Assembly (NCBI RefSeq): GCF_019929345.1
Contig: NZ_JAHZPJ010000009.1
Location: 1-64,000 of the forward strand
Origin: Streptococcus oralis
GTDB lineage: Bacteria; Bacillota; Bacilli; Lactobacillales; Streptococcaceae
Direction of reading: 5' to 3'
Length of the DNA stretch: 64,000 nt
How positions within the stretch are numbered: the first letter of the stretch is position 1; each line of letters starts with the position of its first letter. Shown piece after piece: positions 1-7,683 of this stretch. The notes under the pieces are model-generated. The model saw only the letters and a list, made by a program, of their open reading frames with translations. It had not been told where the DNA came from and ran no database searches. Position numbers and translations under genes: made by a program.

Positions 1-159
1 ACCGAAAAAGGCAACTTCTTTAAAGTAGAGGCTGAAACGAGTTTAACAGATGAGCAGGCTGAGAAATTGCGTTATGGTATTGAGGGGCGAGCGGTCGTGA
101 TCACAGGTCGCAAGACCTACTTCAATTACTATTTAGATCTATTCTTAAGAAGAGATTGA
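1..159 (+). CDS. ComB/BlpB-type peptide exporter accessory protein, C-terminal end (partial)
   Basis: Only the last 52 codons are present, open from the left edge to TGA at 157-159. The reading frame contains [25 protein letters not shown] and a tail ending in [10 protein letters not shown]. This closely resembles, from memory, the C-terminus of pneumococcal ComB, the membrane-fusion (HlyD-like) partner of the ComA ABC exporter that processes and secretes competence-stimulating peptide. BlpB, the bacteriocin-peptide counterpart, has a similar tail and cannot be excluded. A terminator hairpin follows at 190-222. The next gene is mraY on the opposite strand, which is not the comAB neighbourhood known in S. 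pneumoniae. Confidence 0.75.
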   Translation, partial: TEKGNFFKVEAETSLTDEQAEKLRYGIEGRAVVITGRKTYFNYYLDLFLRRD

Positions 160-189
160 GGAAAATCATCTGCTTCACTAGGATATACA

Positions 190-222
190 GAAAGGCTCCC
201 TTATCAACAAGGGGGCCTTTTG
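190..222 (+). terminator. Intrinsic terminator after the ComB-like gene
   Basis: AAAGGCTCCCTT pairs with AAGGGGGCCTTT through one G-T wobble. A short T-rich tail follows. Confidence 0.75.
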
Positions 223-401
223 TGTGTTAGTAATGGGTCTTTGAGAAAAATAAATCTATCATTTCAACAATCCAAGAACTTCCATATTTAAACTTTGAAC
301 TCAAGTTCTTAAGATTTTCCTGAATATCTGAAACGATTGAATTTCAAGTATCATTTATGTCGAAATATTTCGATAAGGGGAGATTTCATTTTCGAAATAC
401 T
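223..401. other. Non-coding spacer between converging genes
   Basis: AT-rich spacer between the ComB-like tail (+) and the mraY terminator (-). I see no credible gene, RNA or repeat in it. Confidence 0.5.
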
Positions 402-449
402 AAAAACGCATAGCATCAAGTATTCAAATCCTTGATACTATGCGTTTTA
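402..449 (-). terminator. Terminator of the rsmH-mraY operon
   Basis: Long inverted repeat with AAAACGCATAG on one arm and CTATGCGTTTT on the other, extended by ATCAAG/CTTGAT. On the minus strand the stem runs into a T tract just after mraY. The stem is nearly symmetric and could act in both directions. Confidence 0.8.
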
Positions 450-490
450 TCATGGAAAAATTTACTCAACGTGAAGCGCATTCTCTATTT

Positions 491-1471
491 TTACAGTAGG
501 TATAAAAAGGCTAAGGTCAAGAGACTTGCTAGAAGCCCAACTCCCCAAAAGAAGAAGTCAACCTTCCACTCGCTCCAAGGATTGCCCTTGCCTGAGAATC
601 CTCCAAGCTCAAAATGATGATGTACAGGTGTCATACGGAAAATACGCTTTCCACCACTAAGTTTGAAGTAGGTAACCTGCATCATAACAGAGCTTGTCTC
701 AAAAACATAGATAATCCCAATCAGTAAAAGAGTCCATTCTTGGTGGAGAGCCATAGAAATAGCTGCCAGCATCCCACCTAGAGCCAAACTTCCAACATCA
801 CCCATAAAGACCTTAGCAGGCTTGTGGTTAAAGACGAAGAAACCTAGCAAACCACCAATCATGGCAATAATCACAAGAAGGATATCCAGTTGATTTTGCA
901 TATAAGCAATCACACCGTAGGCCGATAAGCTAATCACCACTGAAATACTTGCTAAGCCGTCGATCCCATCAGTCAGATTCACCGCATTTGAAAAGCCAAC
1001 TAGCCAGAAAAGGGCAAAGAAAATATAGAAAATACCCAGGTGCACTTGGTAGCCAAAAACTGAGAGCATGTCGCCACCACGCTCATAAAAGAGGTAGAAA
1101 ATCACTCCTCCAAGCAGCTGGAGAGCAAGTTTTTGCTTGGGATTTAAGCCTTCGTTGATCTTGCGAAAGACCTTGAGAAAATCATCCAAAAAGCCTACCA
1201 AACCATATAAAACCAAGATAAACAAAATCATGCCTACATTGTTTGTCAATTGTTGGGTAAAGAGAGCGACAAGGAAGCTCACAACAACTGCAACAATAAG
1301 GAAGACAATACCTCCCATGGTTGGAGTCCCAGCTTTAGCTTGGTGTTGTTTGACATCCTCGTGCATCTGCTGACCCGTAATCTGTGCTTTTCGATAAAAT
1401 CGGATAAAGGCTGGAATACCTATCAAGGTCAATAGAAAGGCCAGAATTCCAGCACTAATGGAACTAATCAT
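491..1471 (-). CDS. mraY: Phospho-N-acetylmuramoyl-pentapeptide transferase
   Basis: MraY transfers phospho-MurNAc-pentapeptide from UDP to undecaprenyl phosphate at the cytoplasmic membrane, forming lipid I. The 326-residue protein is polytopic and has the family motifs: the Asp pair in [18 protein letters not shown], and the HHH motif in PVHHHFEL near the C-terminus. Length and start match the family. It is the last gene of rsmH-ftsL-pbp2x-mraY, begins 1 nt after the pbp2x stop and is followed by a strong terminator. Being co-transcribed with the septal transpeptidase couples lipid I supply to division. Nothing unusual was seen. Confidence 0.97.
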   Translation of the reverse strand: MISSISAGILAFLLTLIGIPAFIRFYRKAQITGQQMHEDVKQHQAKAGTPTMGGIVFLIVAVVVSFLVALFTQQLTNNVGMILFILVLYGLVGFLDDFLKVFRKINEGLNPKQKLALQLLGGVIFYLFYERGGDMLSVFGYQVHLGIFYIFFALFWLVGFSNAVNLTDGIDGLASISVVISLSAYGVIAYMQNQLDILLVIIAMIGGLLGFFVFNHKPAKVFMGDVGSLALGGMLAAISMALHQEWTLLLIGIIYVFETSSVMMQVTYFKLSGGKRIFRMTPVHHHFELGGFSGKGNPWSEWKVDFFFWGVGLLASLLTLAFLYLL

Positions 1472-1472
1472 C

Positions 1473-3728
1473 TTAATCTCCTAAAGTTATTTTCATTTTT
1501 TTAATGTCTTTGAGGGCCGTATTGGCACGGACACTTTGTTTTTTAACCGTTTTGCCACTACCTTCCCACTCGACTTCTATATTCAGCCATTTGGCGAATG
1601 TTTGCACATTTTCATCTGTCCAGCCGTACATATCAGGCATTTCTTCGACCTTATCTGACAGAATCAAGATCTGCTGATTGGCTTCCAAATTATCTCCTTC
1701 AGAAACCGAGAGTTCCTTGATCTTGGTTCCTGTTCCGATAACGATTGGTTGGACAAGGTTACGACGCAATTCCTCTGCTAGATCACCTGGGGTAAAGTCC
1801 TTGGTAGCTGGCATCGCATAGCTTGTTGTCTTGCTGACCTGATCCAAGCTCTTGGCAGTTGACTGAAGATTGAGGGATTCTTTCATGGCAGAAGCTCGCT
1901 CAAGGATTGGATTGGCAAACTCCCCAAGCTGAATACCTGAATAATGCTCTGGCTGTTGCACCGTTACATAGAGGATAAAGTCAGGATTTTCTGCAGGATG
2001 CATCGACACAACAGAGAAGATATAGTTGGTTTCACCTGTCAGGTAGCCCCCATTTTTCTCATCGGCAATCTGAGCAGTCCCTGATTTCAGGGCGACATTC
2101 TGACCTGGAACATTGACAGTTGCTTTTCCTGTGTTATGGTTGTACATGGTACCATAGACAGGATCTGTTCCGACCATGACCATGTGATCCCGAGTAGAGG
2201 ACGCTGCCGCTTTTGATACAGGATTTCCGACGATTTCCTTTTGAGACTTACGGACAGACTGGTCATTTGGGTCATAGAGGGCACTGATAAATTTCGGCTC
2301 CAACATAACCCCATCGTTGGCAATGGCTGTAAAAGCACGAAGCATCTGGGTCTGGGTAACAGAAATCCCTTGTCCAAATGAACTCATGGCGATATTGACA
2401 ATGTTATCCGCAGGTAATTGACCTGTGTACTCATCTGCCAGACCAAAACGGGTCGGCACCCCAAACTTAAAGCGGTTAAGATAGTCCAGCCAGGTTGCAT
2501 CGCCCATCTTTTGCTCGAGCAAGGTCATCCCGATATTACTTGAGTGGGCAAAACCTTGGGAGAAGGTCATGGTTCCACCACTAGTCAATCCTTCATTGAC
2601 GTCCCAGTCACGAATGGTCGCATCAGCTATTTTCAATTCACTACTGTTAAAGTATTCACCACCGGGGAAGGTGTTGTTATCAATAGCTGAGGCCAACATC
2701 ATCACCTTCATGGTCGATCCTGGCTCATAGTTGCTTTGATAAAGGATATCACGCCAGACAAAGTCTTTTGTAATGCCATCCTTGGTATCTGCATTGAAGG
2801 TCGGCCGTTGAGTCGTAGCGAGGATTTCCCCTGTCTTAGCGCTAACCAAGGTAGCCGTCATGTACTTGCCTTTTACCTTTTCTTGGAAGAGATCCATCTG
2901 GGTTTCCATAAAGGATTGCAAAGGACTGGAAAGAGTTGTGTAGACATCCTTTCCATCTACCGTTTGTTGCGAGGCTTGTTCTGTTCCTGGAACAATATTT
3001 CCCAAGGGATCCTTTTCATAAGTAATGATTCCATCAGTCCCTGCAAGGATATTATTCAAGGAGCTTTCCATCCCTGATGTTCCAATTAAGCGTTTGGTGC
3101 CATCCTCATTTTCATGGAGTTGTGCGAGTCCGATAAAGGAAGAAGCAAACTGTCCATTGGGATAACTGCGGTTTGGACTAGTTGTAAAGTCAACCCCCTC
3201 AACCCCAGCTGTTTTGAGGTCATTTTTAATGGCCATCATATTGGCATAGGTAATCCCATTTCCCTTGGTCCCAAAAGATACTTGTTTCAGGTCTGGCTGA
3301 GAGAGTTGTTCTTTTACATAGGACTCATCCATCTCTAGGTACTTATGAAAAATCTCTGCTACTGTACTATATTGTGAGTCTTCTACATAGAGAATTTTTC
3401 CTGTTGCTGACTTGTAGGTCTTGTCAATAACGGCATAGATATTATACGATGTCGCATCTTCAGCGATAGGAACACCATTTCGATCATAGATGGTTCCCCG
3501 TTTTGCAGGAATCGTCTTGGTTGTTTGGTGAACCTTTTTGGCCTCTTTGACTAAGTCCTTGCCAAATTTGCTACCCGTTCCGATAATGACCGCAAAGTTA
3601 ACCAAAAAGACAGCGAAGAGTATGACAGCCAATAAACTCAGGCTTTTCCCTACTCTTCGGCGGTTTTCTTCTGGAGATTTACGGTTACGAACGGCATAAC
3701 GGATGATTTTTTCTTTCCACTGTTTCAT
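1473..3728 (-). CDS. pbp2x: Penicillin-binding protein 2x, septal transpeptidase
   Basis: Class B PBP that crosslinks septal peptidoglycan. The 751 residues comprise a cytoplasmic N-terminus, one membrane anchor (about 28-50), a dimerisation domain, the transpeptidase domain and two C-terminal PASTA modules (from about 635). Active-site motifs are S338-T-M-K, S396-S-N and K548-S-G-T, one residue beyond the pneumococcal R6 numbering I recall. The STMK threonine and the Gln after KSGTA, sites often changed in resistance, are unaltered. The loop before SSN reads LTSGGTMTF where I recall LTGGRMMTF in R6, so Gly occupies the R384 position. This could be species variation or a resistance-type change. 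It lies between ftsL and mraY, 3 nt after the ftsL stop. Confidence 0.96.
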   Translation of the reverse strand: MKQWKEKIIRYAVRNRKSPEENRRRVGKSLSLLAVILFAVFLVNFAVIIGTGSKFGKDLVKEAKKVHQTTKTIPAKRGTIYDRNGVPIAEDATSYNIYAVIDKTYKSATGKILYVEDSQYSTVAEIFHKYLEMDESYVKEQLSQPDLKQVSFGTKGNGITYANMMAIKNDLKTAGVEGVDFTTSPNRSYPNGQFASSFIGLAQLHENEDGTKRLIGTSGMESSLNNILAGTDGIITYEKDPLGNIVPGTEQASQQTVDGKDVYTTLSSPLQSFMETQMDLFQEKVKGKYMTATLVSAKTGEILATTQRPTFNADTKDGITKDFVWRDILYQSNYEPGSTMKVMMLASAIDNNTFPGGEYFNSSELKIADATIRDWDVNEGLTSGGTMTFSQGFAHSSNIGMTLLEQKMGDATWLDYLNRFKFGVPTRFGLADEYTGQLPADNIVNIAMSSFGQGISVTQTQMLRAFTAIANDGVMLEPKFISALYDPNDQSVRKSQKEIVGNPVSKAAASSTRDHMVMVGTDPVYGTMYNHNTGKATVNVPGQNVALKSGTAQIADEKNGGYLTGETNYIFSVVSMHPAENPDFILYVTVQQPEHYSGIQLGEFANPILERASAMKESLNLQSTAKSLDQVSKTTSYAMPATKDFTPGDLAEELRRNLVQPIVIGTGTKIKELSVSEGDNLEANQQILILSDKVEEMPDMYGWTDENVQTFAKWLNIEVEWEGSGKTVKKQSVRANTALKDIKKMKITLGD

Positions 3729-3731
3729 TTC

Positions 3732-4049
3732 TTACTCCGCTGCTCGGATATTTTCGTTATTCAGCTGCAAATCCTTAGAGTTTGCAATTTCTTTCAAACG
3801 TTCTGAACGAATCAATTCATTGACCTCTTGCTTGGCATCGTCTAGCTCGGTTTTCTTTTCTTCGATTTGAGCATTGACCTTGGTCAATTCATTCTGAACT
3901 TGTAATAGCTTGGTCTGCATAAACACAACGCTAATTGCCAGGATAATCATTGTTGCAGCAATCGAAACATAGAAGGCCTTTTCTACACGTGAAAAACCTT
4001 TAAACTTCGTTTGCAATAACTGGCTTGTTTTTTCGATTCTTTCTGCCAT
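3732..4049 (-). CDS. ftsL: Cell division protein FtsL
   Basis: Small bitopic divisome protein of 105 residues. It has a basic cytoplasmic N-terminus, one membrane helix (about 26-47) and an extracellular coiled coil rich in Lys, Glu and Gln (about 48-90). FtsL partners DivIC/FtsB and DivIB at the septum and helps activate the septal synthase. Identification rests on architecture plus position between rsmH and pbp2x, the fixed order in streptococci, because FtsL sequences diverge quickly. The gap to rsmH is 10 nt, so it is almost certainly co-transcribed. Confidence 0.9.
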   Translation of the reverse strand: MAERIEKTSQLLQTKFKGFSRVEKAFYVSIAATMIILAISVVFMQTKLLQVQNELTKVNAQIEEKKTELDDAKQEVNELIRSERLKEIANSKDLQLNNENIRAAE

Positions 4050-4059
4050 GTTTTTCCTC

Positions 4060-5010
4060 TTACTTGTGAATTTTTCTAGCCACGCGCAACTTGGCTGAAT
4101 GCGAACGATTGTTGGCTGCTAGCTCTTCAGCACTTGGCAAGATTGGCTTGCGGGATACCAATTCCATCTTGGGCTTAAGGTCATCTGGAATGAAGGGCAA
4201 GCCTTTGGGAACTTCCACTGTTGAAGCTTCCTTGAATAATTGCTTGGTCAAGCGGTCTTCCAGCGAATGGAAGGTAATGACCGAGATTCTACCATCCAGA
4301 GCCAGCATGTTCATGGCCTGCTGGATGGATTCATCTGCTGCACCCAGCTCATCATTGACTTCGATTCGGATAGCCTGAAAAATCTGCTTGGCAGGGTGCC
4401 CCTTTTTCTTGAGTTCCTTGGCAGGCTTGGCTGACTTGATAATCTCTGCCAACTCCGTCGTCGTCTCAATGGGTTTCACCTCACGCGCTTGCTCAATCTT
4501 ACGGGCAATCTGTTTAGAGAATTTATCCTCACCATACTTGAAAAAGATCCGAACCAAGTCATGATAGTCATAATGATTGACCACCTCATAGGCCGTCAGA
4601 CTAGCTTCCTGATTCATCCGCATATCCAGTGGCGCATCCTTTTTATAAGAAAAGCCACGCTCACGCTGATCTAGCTGAGGACTGGACACTCCCAAGTCAT
4701 AACAAATTCCATCAATTTCCTGGACACCAGCCTCCTGCAAACGTGCCTGCAAATGACGGAAGTTATCCTTGATAAAGGTTACCATCCCCTTTTCGATATA
4801 GGGTGCCAACCGTTTTTGCGCATTGTCAATGGCATTCTGGTCCTGGTCAAAGGCATAGAGATGCCCTTTTTCGCTCAATTTACTTAATAAATATTCGCTA
4901 TGGCCTGCTCCGCCCAAAGTCGCATCAACGTAGATACCGTCAGGTTTTACGTCAAGCATATCAATCGTTTCATGAAGCAAGACCGTTACATGATGAAATT
5001 CTTTTGTCAT
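4060..5010 (-). CDS. rsmH: 16S rRNA (cytosine-1402-N4) methyltransferase
   Basis: RsmH (MraW) methylates N4 of C1402 in 16S rRNA using S-adenosylmethionine. The 316 residues start [11 protein letters not shown] and contain the SAM-binding loop [15 protein letters not shown] and the family segments [11 protein letters not shown] and ITFHSLEDR. It is the first gene of the division cluster. The only -10 I find is TGGTAAAAT ending 9 nt before the ATG. The leader would then be only a few nucleotides, and the AGGA visible lies too close to the ATG to act normally. Confidence 0.96.
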   Translation of the reverse strand: MTKEFHHVTVLLHETIDMLDVKPDGIYVDATLGGAGHSEYLLSKLSEKGHLYAFDQDQNAIDNAQKRLAPYIEKGMVTFIKDNFRHLQARLQEAGVQEIDGICYDLGVSSPQLDQRERGFSYKKDAPLDMRMNQEASLTAYEVVNHYDYHDLVRIFFKYGEDKFSKQIARKIEQAREVKPIETTTELAEIIKSAKPAKELKKKGHPAKQIFQAIRIEVNDELGAADESIQQAMNMLALDGRISVITFHSLEDRLTKQLFKEASTVEVPKGLPFIPDDLKPKMELVSRKPILPSAEELAANNRSHSAKLRVARKIHK

Positions 5011-5019
5011 ATCCTATCT

Positions 5020-5048
5020 ATTTTACCACAAATCTGACCAGCTTGCAC
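5020..5048 (-). promoter_or_regulatory. Extended -10 promoter of rsmH
   Basis: Minus-strand GTGCAA, 17 nt, TAAAAT with a TGG extension. The expected start point falls about 3 nt before the rsmH ATG. Confidence 0.5.
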
Positions 5049-5105
5049 TTGTCAGACAAGGCTAAGTTTCTTCGAAAAAAATTCTCAAAAAAATGTCGCA
5101 TATAC

Positions 5106-5134
5106 TTGACACCCTCCTCCTAAAAGAATATAAT
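5106..5134 (+). promoter_or_regulatory. Consensus sigma-70 type promoter of the HTH-DUF3278 operon
   Basis: TTGACA, 17 nt, TATAAT: a perfect consensus. Just downstream TATAGTC and GACATA form a loose inverted repeat (5133-5156) that could be an operator for the HTH protein encoded next. Confidence 0.85.
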
Positions 5135-5172
5135 ATAGTCAAATATATACGACATATCGGAAAGGAGACCCT

Positions 5173-5367
5173 ATGAATCGTGTGAAAGAATTCCGCAAGG
5201 AACTGGGCATTTCCCAACTCGAGCTCGCCAAAGATATCGGTGTCTCGAGACAGACCATCAACATGATTGAAAACGACAAGTACAATCCAACCCTAGAACT
5301 CTGTCTCAACCTTGCCCGTAGCCTCCAAACTGACCTCAACAGTCTCTTTTGGGAAGACGATTTTTAA
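5173..5367 (+). CDS. Small XRE-family (Cro/CI-type) transcriptional regulator
   Basis: 64 residues consisting almost entirely of one helix-turn-helix. The run LELAKDIGVSRQTINMIE is the classic HTH_3 signature, and YNPTLELCLNLARSL is the following helix. These very small regulators commonly sit in front of genes for membrane proteins and control the same operon. The RBS is AAAGGAG, 6 nt before the ATG. The start is 39 nt after a perfect promoter, so some control by the protein itself is likely. The effector is unknown. A DUF3278 gene follows after 15 nt. Confidence 0.85.
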   Translation: MNRVKEFRKELGISQLELAKDIGVSRQTINMIENDKYNPTLELCLNLARSLQTDLNSLFWEDDF

Positions 5368-5382
5368 AAAAGGAGCAAACTC

Positions 5383-5925
5383 ATGAAAAAAGAAACTCTC
5401 ACTGAAAAACTCATCAAACGCATATACGGTATTTCTGGTCCCCTTGACGAACACAAACGGCGCGAGGCCGATCGTATCGGAAATCAGGTCTTTATTGTCC
5501 TCTTTTATCTGATGACATTTGGCAACCTTATCCCGCTCGTTCTTGCCTATAAATACCCGCAAATTGTCGCTATCGGCTATCCTCTTGTGGTATTCGGCAT
5601 TTCGATGATAGTTGCTCTCTATGTGATCTCTCAAACCAAGAAAACAGGCATCACAGCTATTGATCCCGAAATGCTGAGTCAAAAAGAAAGCAAACAGCTA
5701 CATTTCCCTGGTCTAAAAGCCGGCCTAATCTATGGCATGGGCATGTTCTTTGGAATACCGCTTCTGAATGTCCTAACCGATGATAGCAAGGATTATCTTA
5801 GCTCTCTTTTAAATACAGGGCATTTTGTGTCAACTATCCTAGCAGCCTTCTTCTTCGGATTAATAATGCAAATGAGCGTCTCTCTTCGCATTCGAAAAGC
5901 AAAGAAAGACCAAGAAGACGACTAG
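5383..5925 (+). CDS. DUF3278-type membrane protein
   Basis: 180 residues. The N-terminal KLIKRIYGISGPLDEHKRRE resembles the start of DUF3278 proteins. Four hydrophobic segments follow (about 31-52, 60-82, 110-130 and 145-165), separated by a charged loop, and the C-terminus is basic then acidic. Function unknown. In streptococci such proteins often follow a small XRE regulator, as here, which suggests an envelope-related or stress-induced module. The next gene starts 10 nt downstream with an AGGAGG RBS. A frameshifted relative follows at 6290. Confidence 0.7.
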   Translation: MKKETLTEKLIKRIYGISGPLDEHKRREADRIGNQVFIVLFYLMTFGNLIPLVLAYKYPQIVAIGYPLVVFGISMIVALYVISQTKKTGITAIDPEMLSQKESKQLHFPGLKAGLIYGMGMFFGIPLLNVLTDDSKDYLSSLLNTGHFVSTILAAFFFGLIMQMSVSLRIRKAKKDQEDD

Positions 5926-5935
5926 GAGGTGCCTT

Positions 5936-6277
5936 ATGAAATCACTAGCTAGACTACTGATCAGTCATGTTTTTATCAGTATCTTTATTACCTTTTTCCT
6001 ACTTTCTGGACATATTGAGCATCCTTTCTTGATTATCTTTCTTTTATTCCTTCCTGTATTGAACAAGGGACAGAGATTCCAGAAAATCCAATCAAAAAAA
6101 ATACGTCTTCTAAACGCATCTCTCTGTTTTATCCTCGTATCCTTTCCACAACTTTTAACAAATCCTATGGATTGGAGATACCTGGTATTTTTAATAATCT
6201 GTATCATTTTTAGTTTGGTTTACTTCTATACTCTCTATCAACTCTTTAAAGAAGTCAATCAAAAATCGCTCATTTAG
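5936..6277 (+). CDS. Small hydrophobic membrane protein of unknown function
   Basis: 113 residues with about four predicted membrane segments: 6-24, 28-44, 60-76 and 82-105. Basic residues lie in the loop around 44-58. A strong AGGAGG RBS sits 6 nt before the ATG, so it is probably translated. I recognise no family. It lies between two DUF3278-type genes in one operon and may be a subunit or immunity-like partner, but that is guesswork. Confidence 0.6.
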   Translation: MKSLARLLISHVFISIFITFFLLSGHIEHPFLIIFLLFLPVLNKGQRFQKIQSKKIRLLNASLCFILVSFPQLLTNPMDWRYLVFLIICIIFSLVYFYTLYQLFKEVNQKSLI

Positions 6278-6289
6278 GAGGTTACTCCC

Positions 6290-6867
6290 ATGAAAAAGAA
6301 GATTTCACCACTCGCTTACTCAAACTATTCTTTCACATACAAGGGCCTTTTGATGAATGCCGTCAAGAGATGATTTACAAGGCTTGTGCCCGTGCCTTGA
6401 TCCAAATCGTTTACTCCTCCCTCCTACTCTTCTTGTTCTATCTCCTATTTGGACGCTTCATAGAGTTAGTTCGAGATGCCATGCTCTACCTCTATTTTGG
6501 ACTTATCTTCGTCCTCTCATCTAGGGCGAGACTAGCAGTTCGCGACTTACGTTTAGACAAGGATGACCCGTCCGAAATCCATCACAAAAGCTACAGCAAA
6601 AGTCAAATCAAAGTTCGTAGTTGGGGTGTATTCCTCAGCATTCAGCTTGGTCTCTTCCTCTTACTAATCTTTCACAAACTCTTTGTTCAGCATCTTCCCC
6701 TCGATACCTTTTGGGACAATCTCTCCCAGTTCAATAAAACGCTCCCTTTACTAGTCTTGGGATTGGGAATTGGTGCCATCTTTGGAACCATAACCTACGT
6801 CTTTTTATCGGAACACGAGATGAAACACTCTGAATCAGGAATGCATAAGGAGAATATAGAAAAATGA
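6290..6867 (+). pseudogene. DUF3278-type gene frameshifted in an N-terminal poly-A run
   Basis: AGGAGG precedes an ATG at 6290. In that frame only 27 codons are read before TGA at 6371-6373. The other frame encodes EDFTTRLLKLFFHIQGPFDE and continues to 6867, matching the start of the neighbouring DUF3278 protein. Adding one A to the AAAAA run at 6293-6297 restores MKKEDF and a protein of about 192 residues with several membrane helices. The premature TGA overlaps an in-frame ATG (ATGA, 6370-6373), so terminating ribosomes could restart and make a 165-residue N-truncated protein. It may therefore be a pseudogene, a slippage-controlled gene or a sequencing artefact. Its stop overlaps the peroxidase start by 4 nt. 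Confidence 0.75.
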
Positions 6868-7340
6868 CCAGTATATATGATTTTTCCGTTTTGAACCAAA
6901 ACAACCAATCAACTTCCCTAGAGAGCTATCGTGGCAAGGTTCTCTTGATTGTCAACACTGCTACTGGATGTGATTTAACGCCCCAGTACCAAGGACTTCA
7001 AGAACTCTATGAACGCTATCAAGATCAGGGTTTTGAAATCTTAGATTTCCCTTGCAATCAATTTATGGGACAAGCACCCGGTAGCGCAGAGGAAATCAAT
7101 AGCTTCTGCAGCCTACACTATCAAACAACTTTCCCTCGCTTTGCCAAGATCAAGGTCAACGGCAAGGAAGCAGCTCCTCTTTATGTTTGGATAAAAGACC
7201 AGAAATCTGGTCCGCTAGGAAAACGAATAGAATGGAATTTTACTAAGTTTCTCATTGACCGAGATGGACAAGTCCTTGAGCGCTTCTCTTCCAAAACAGA
7301 CCCCCAAACCATCCAAGAGTTCCTCCCCAAAATACTCTAA
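6864..7340 (+). CDS. gpo: Glutathione peroxidase family thiol peroxidase
   Basis: 158 residues, a normal bacterial length. The peroxidatic residue is Cys36 in NTATGCDLTPQY, not selenocysteine. Other tetrad residues are Gln66 in FPCNQF, and Trp124 and Asn125 in IEWNFTKFL. The family reduces peroxides with thiols, and in bacteria the usual reductant is thioredoxin. Here FMGQAPGS replaces the common FGGQEPGS. It is the last gene of the HTH-DUF3278 operon, with a 4-nt ATGA overlap with the frameshifted gene upstream, so its translation may depend on ribosomes reading that gene. A terminator follows. Confidence 0.92.
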   Translation: MTSIYDFSVLNQNNQSTSLESYRGKVLLIVNTATGCDLTPQYQGLQELYERYQDQGFEILDFPCNQFMGQAPGSAEEINSFCSLHYQTTFPRFAKIKVNGKEAAPLYVWIKDQKSGPLGKRIEWNFTKFLIDRDGQVLERFSSKTDPQTIQEFLPKIL

Positions 7341-7348
7341 TTTCTTTT

Positions 7349-7396
7349 TAAAACGTATTCTTTCATTTAGTTTGAGACATGAAAGGATGCGTTTTT
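7349..7396 (+). terminator. Terminator of the gpo operon
   Basis: AAAACGTATTCTTTCA pairs with TGAAAGGATGCGTTTT using G-T wobbles. A run of six T follows. Confidence 0.75.
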
Positions 7397-7452
7397 TCTT
7401 TAAAAAGTAACGGATTTTCTTTAATTTATGCTTATTTTTTTGCTTTTTGCTA

Positions 7453-7481
7453 TTGCAATTCTTTCATTAATTTAGTATATT
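7453..7481 (+). promoter_or_regulatory. Promoter of the protease-fucosidase gene
   Basis: TTGCAA, 17 nt, TATATT, in a very AT-rich setting about 200 nt before the start codon. Confidence 0.6.
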
Positions 7482-7546
7482 TGTTATATTAAAAGTTTTC
7501 AGTCATTTTAAGGGAGAAATGACCTTTTAAATTTTTTTATCTTAAA

Positions 7547-7561
7547 ATGAAAGCGCTTTAT
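7547..7561 (+). promoter_or_regulatory. Candidate CcpA catabolite-responsive element
   Basis: ATGAAAGCGCTTTAT fits the streptococcal consensus WTGWAARCGYTWWCW at all but one position. It lies downstream of the promoter, where CcpA would block transcription when preferred sugar is present. That fits a gene for a glycan-degrading enzyme. Confidence 0.5.
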
Positions 7562-7683
7562 AAACAGGAGGTAAGGTGGCTTACAAATTATCAGAGAGTT
7601 TTTATCTTTAAATCAAGTTGTAACCAAGTCAGACTTGGGCTCGGGCAGTAGCTGACTGCCTTTCTAAAAACTAGGAGTATATT

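Larger units (their letters stand above)
7397..7683 (+). other. Leader and control region of the protease-fucosidase gene
   Basis: Holds a promoter (7453-7481), a weak hairpin GTCATTT/AAATGAC followed at a distance by a T run (7502-7538), a cre-like site (7547-7561) and an untranslated leader of nearly 200 nt. The gene's RBS is AGGAG 8 nt before the ATG. No small gene was seen. Confidence 0.5.

Noticed and set aside
5173..5925. The small XRE regulator and DUF3278 protein as a toxin-antitoxin pair
   Set aside because: The partner is a four-helix membrane protein of 180 residues in a longer operon with a peroxidase. Nothing resembles a toxin fold.
7502..7538. A transcription attenuator in the leader of the protease-fucosidase gene
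   Set aside because: The stem GTCATTT/AAATGAC is weak and the T run starts about 8 nt after it. I mention it only as part of the leader.
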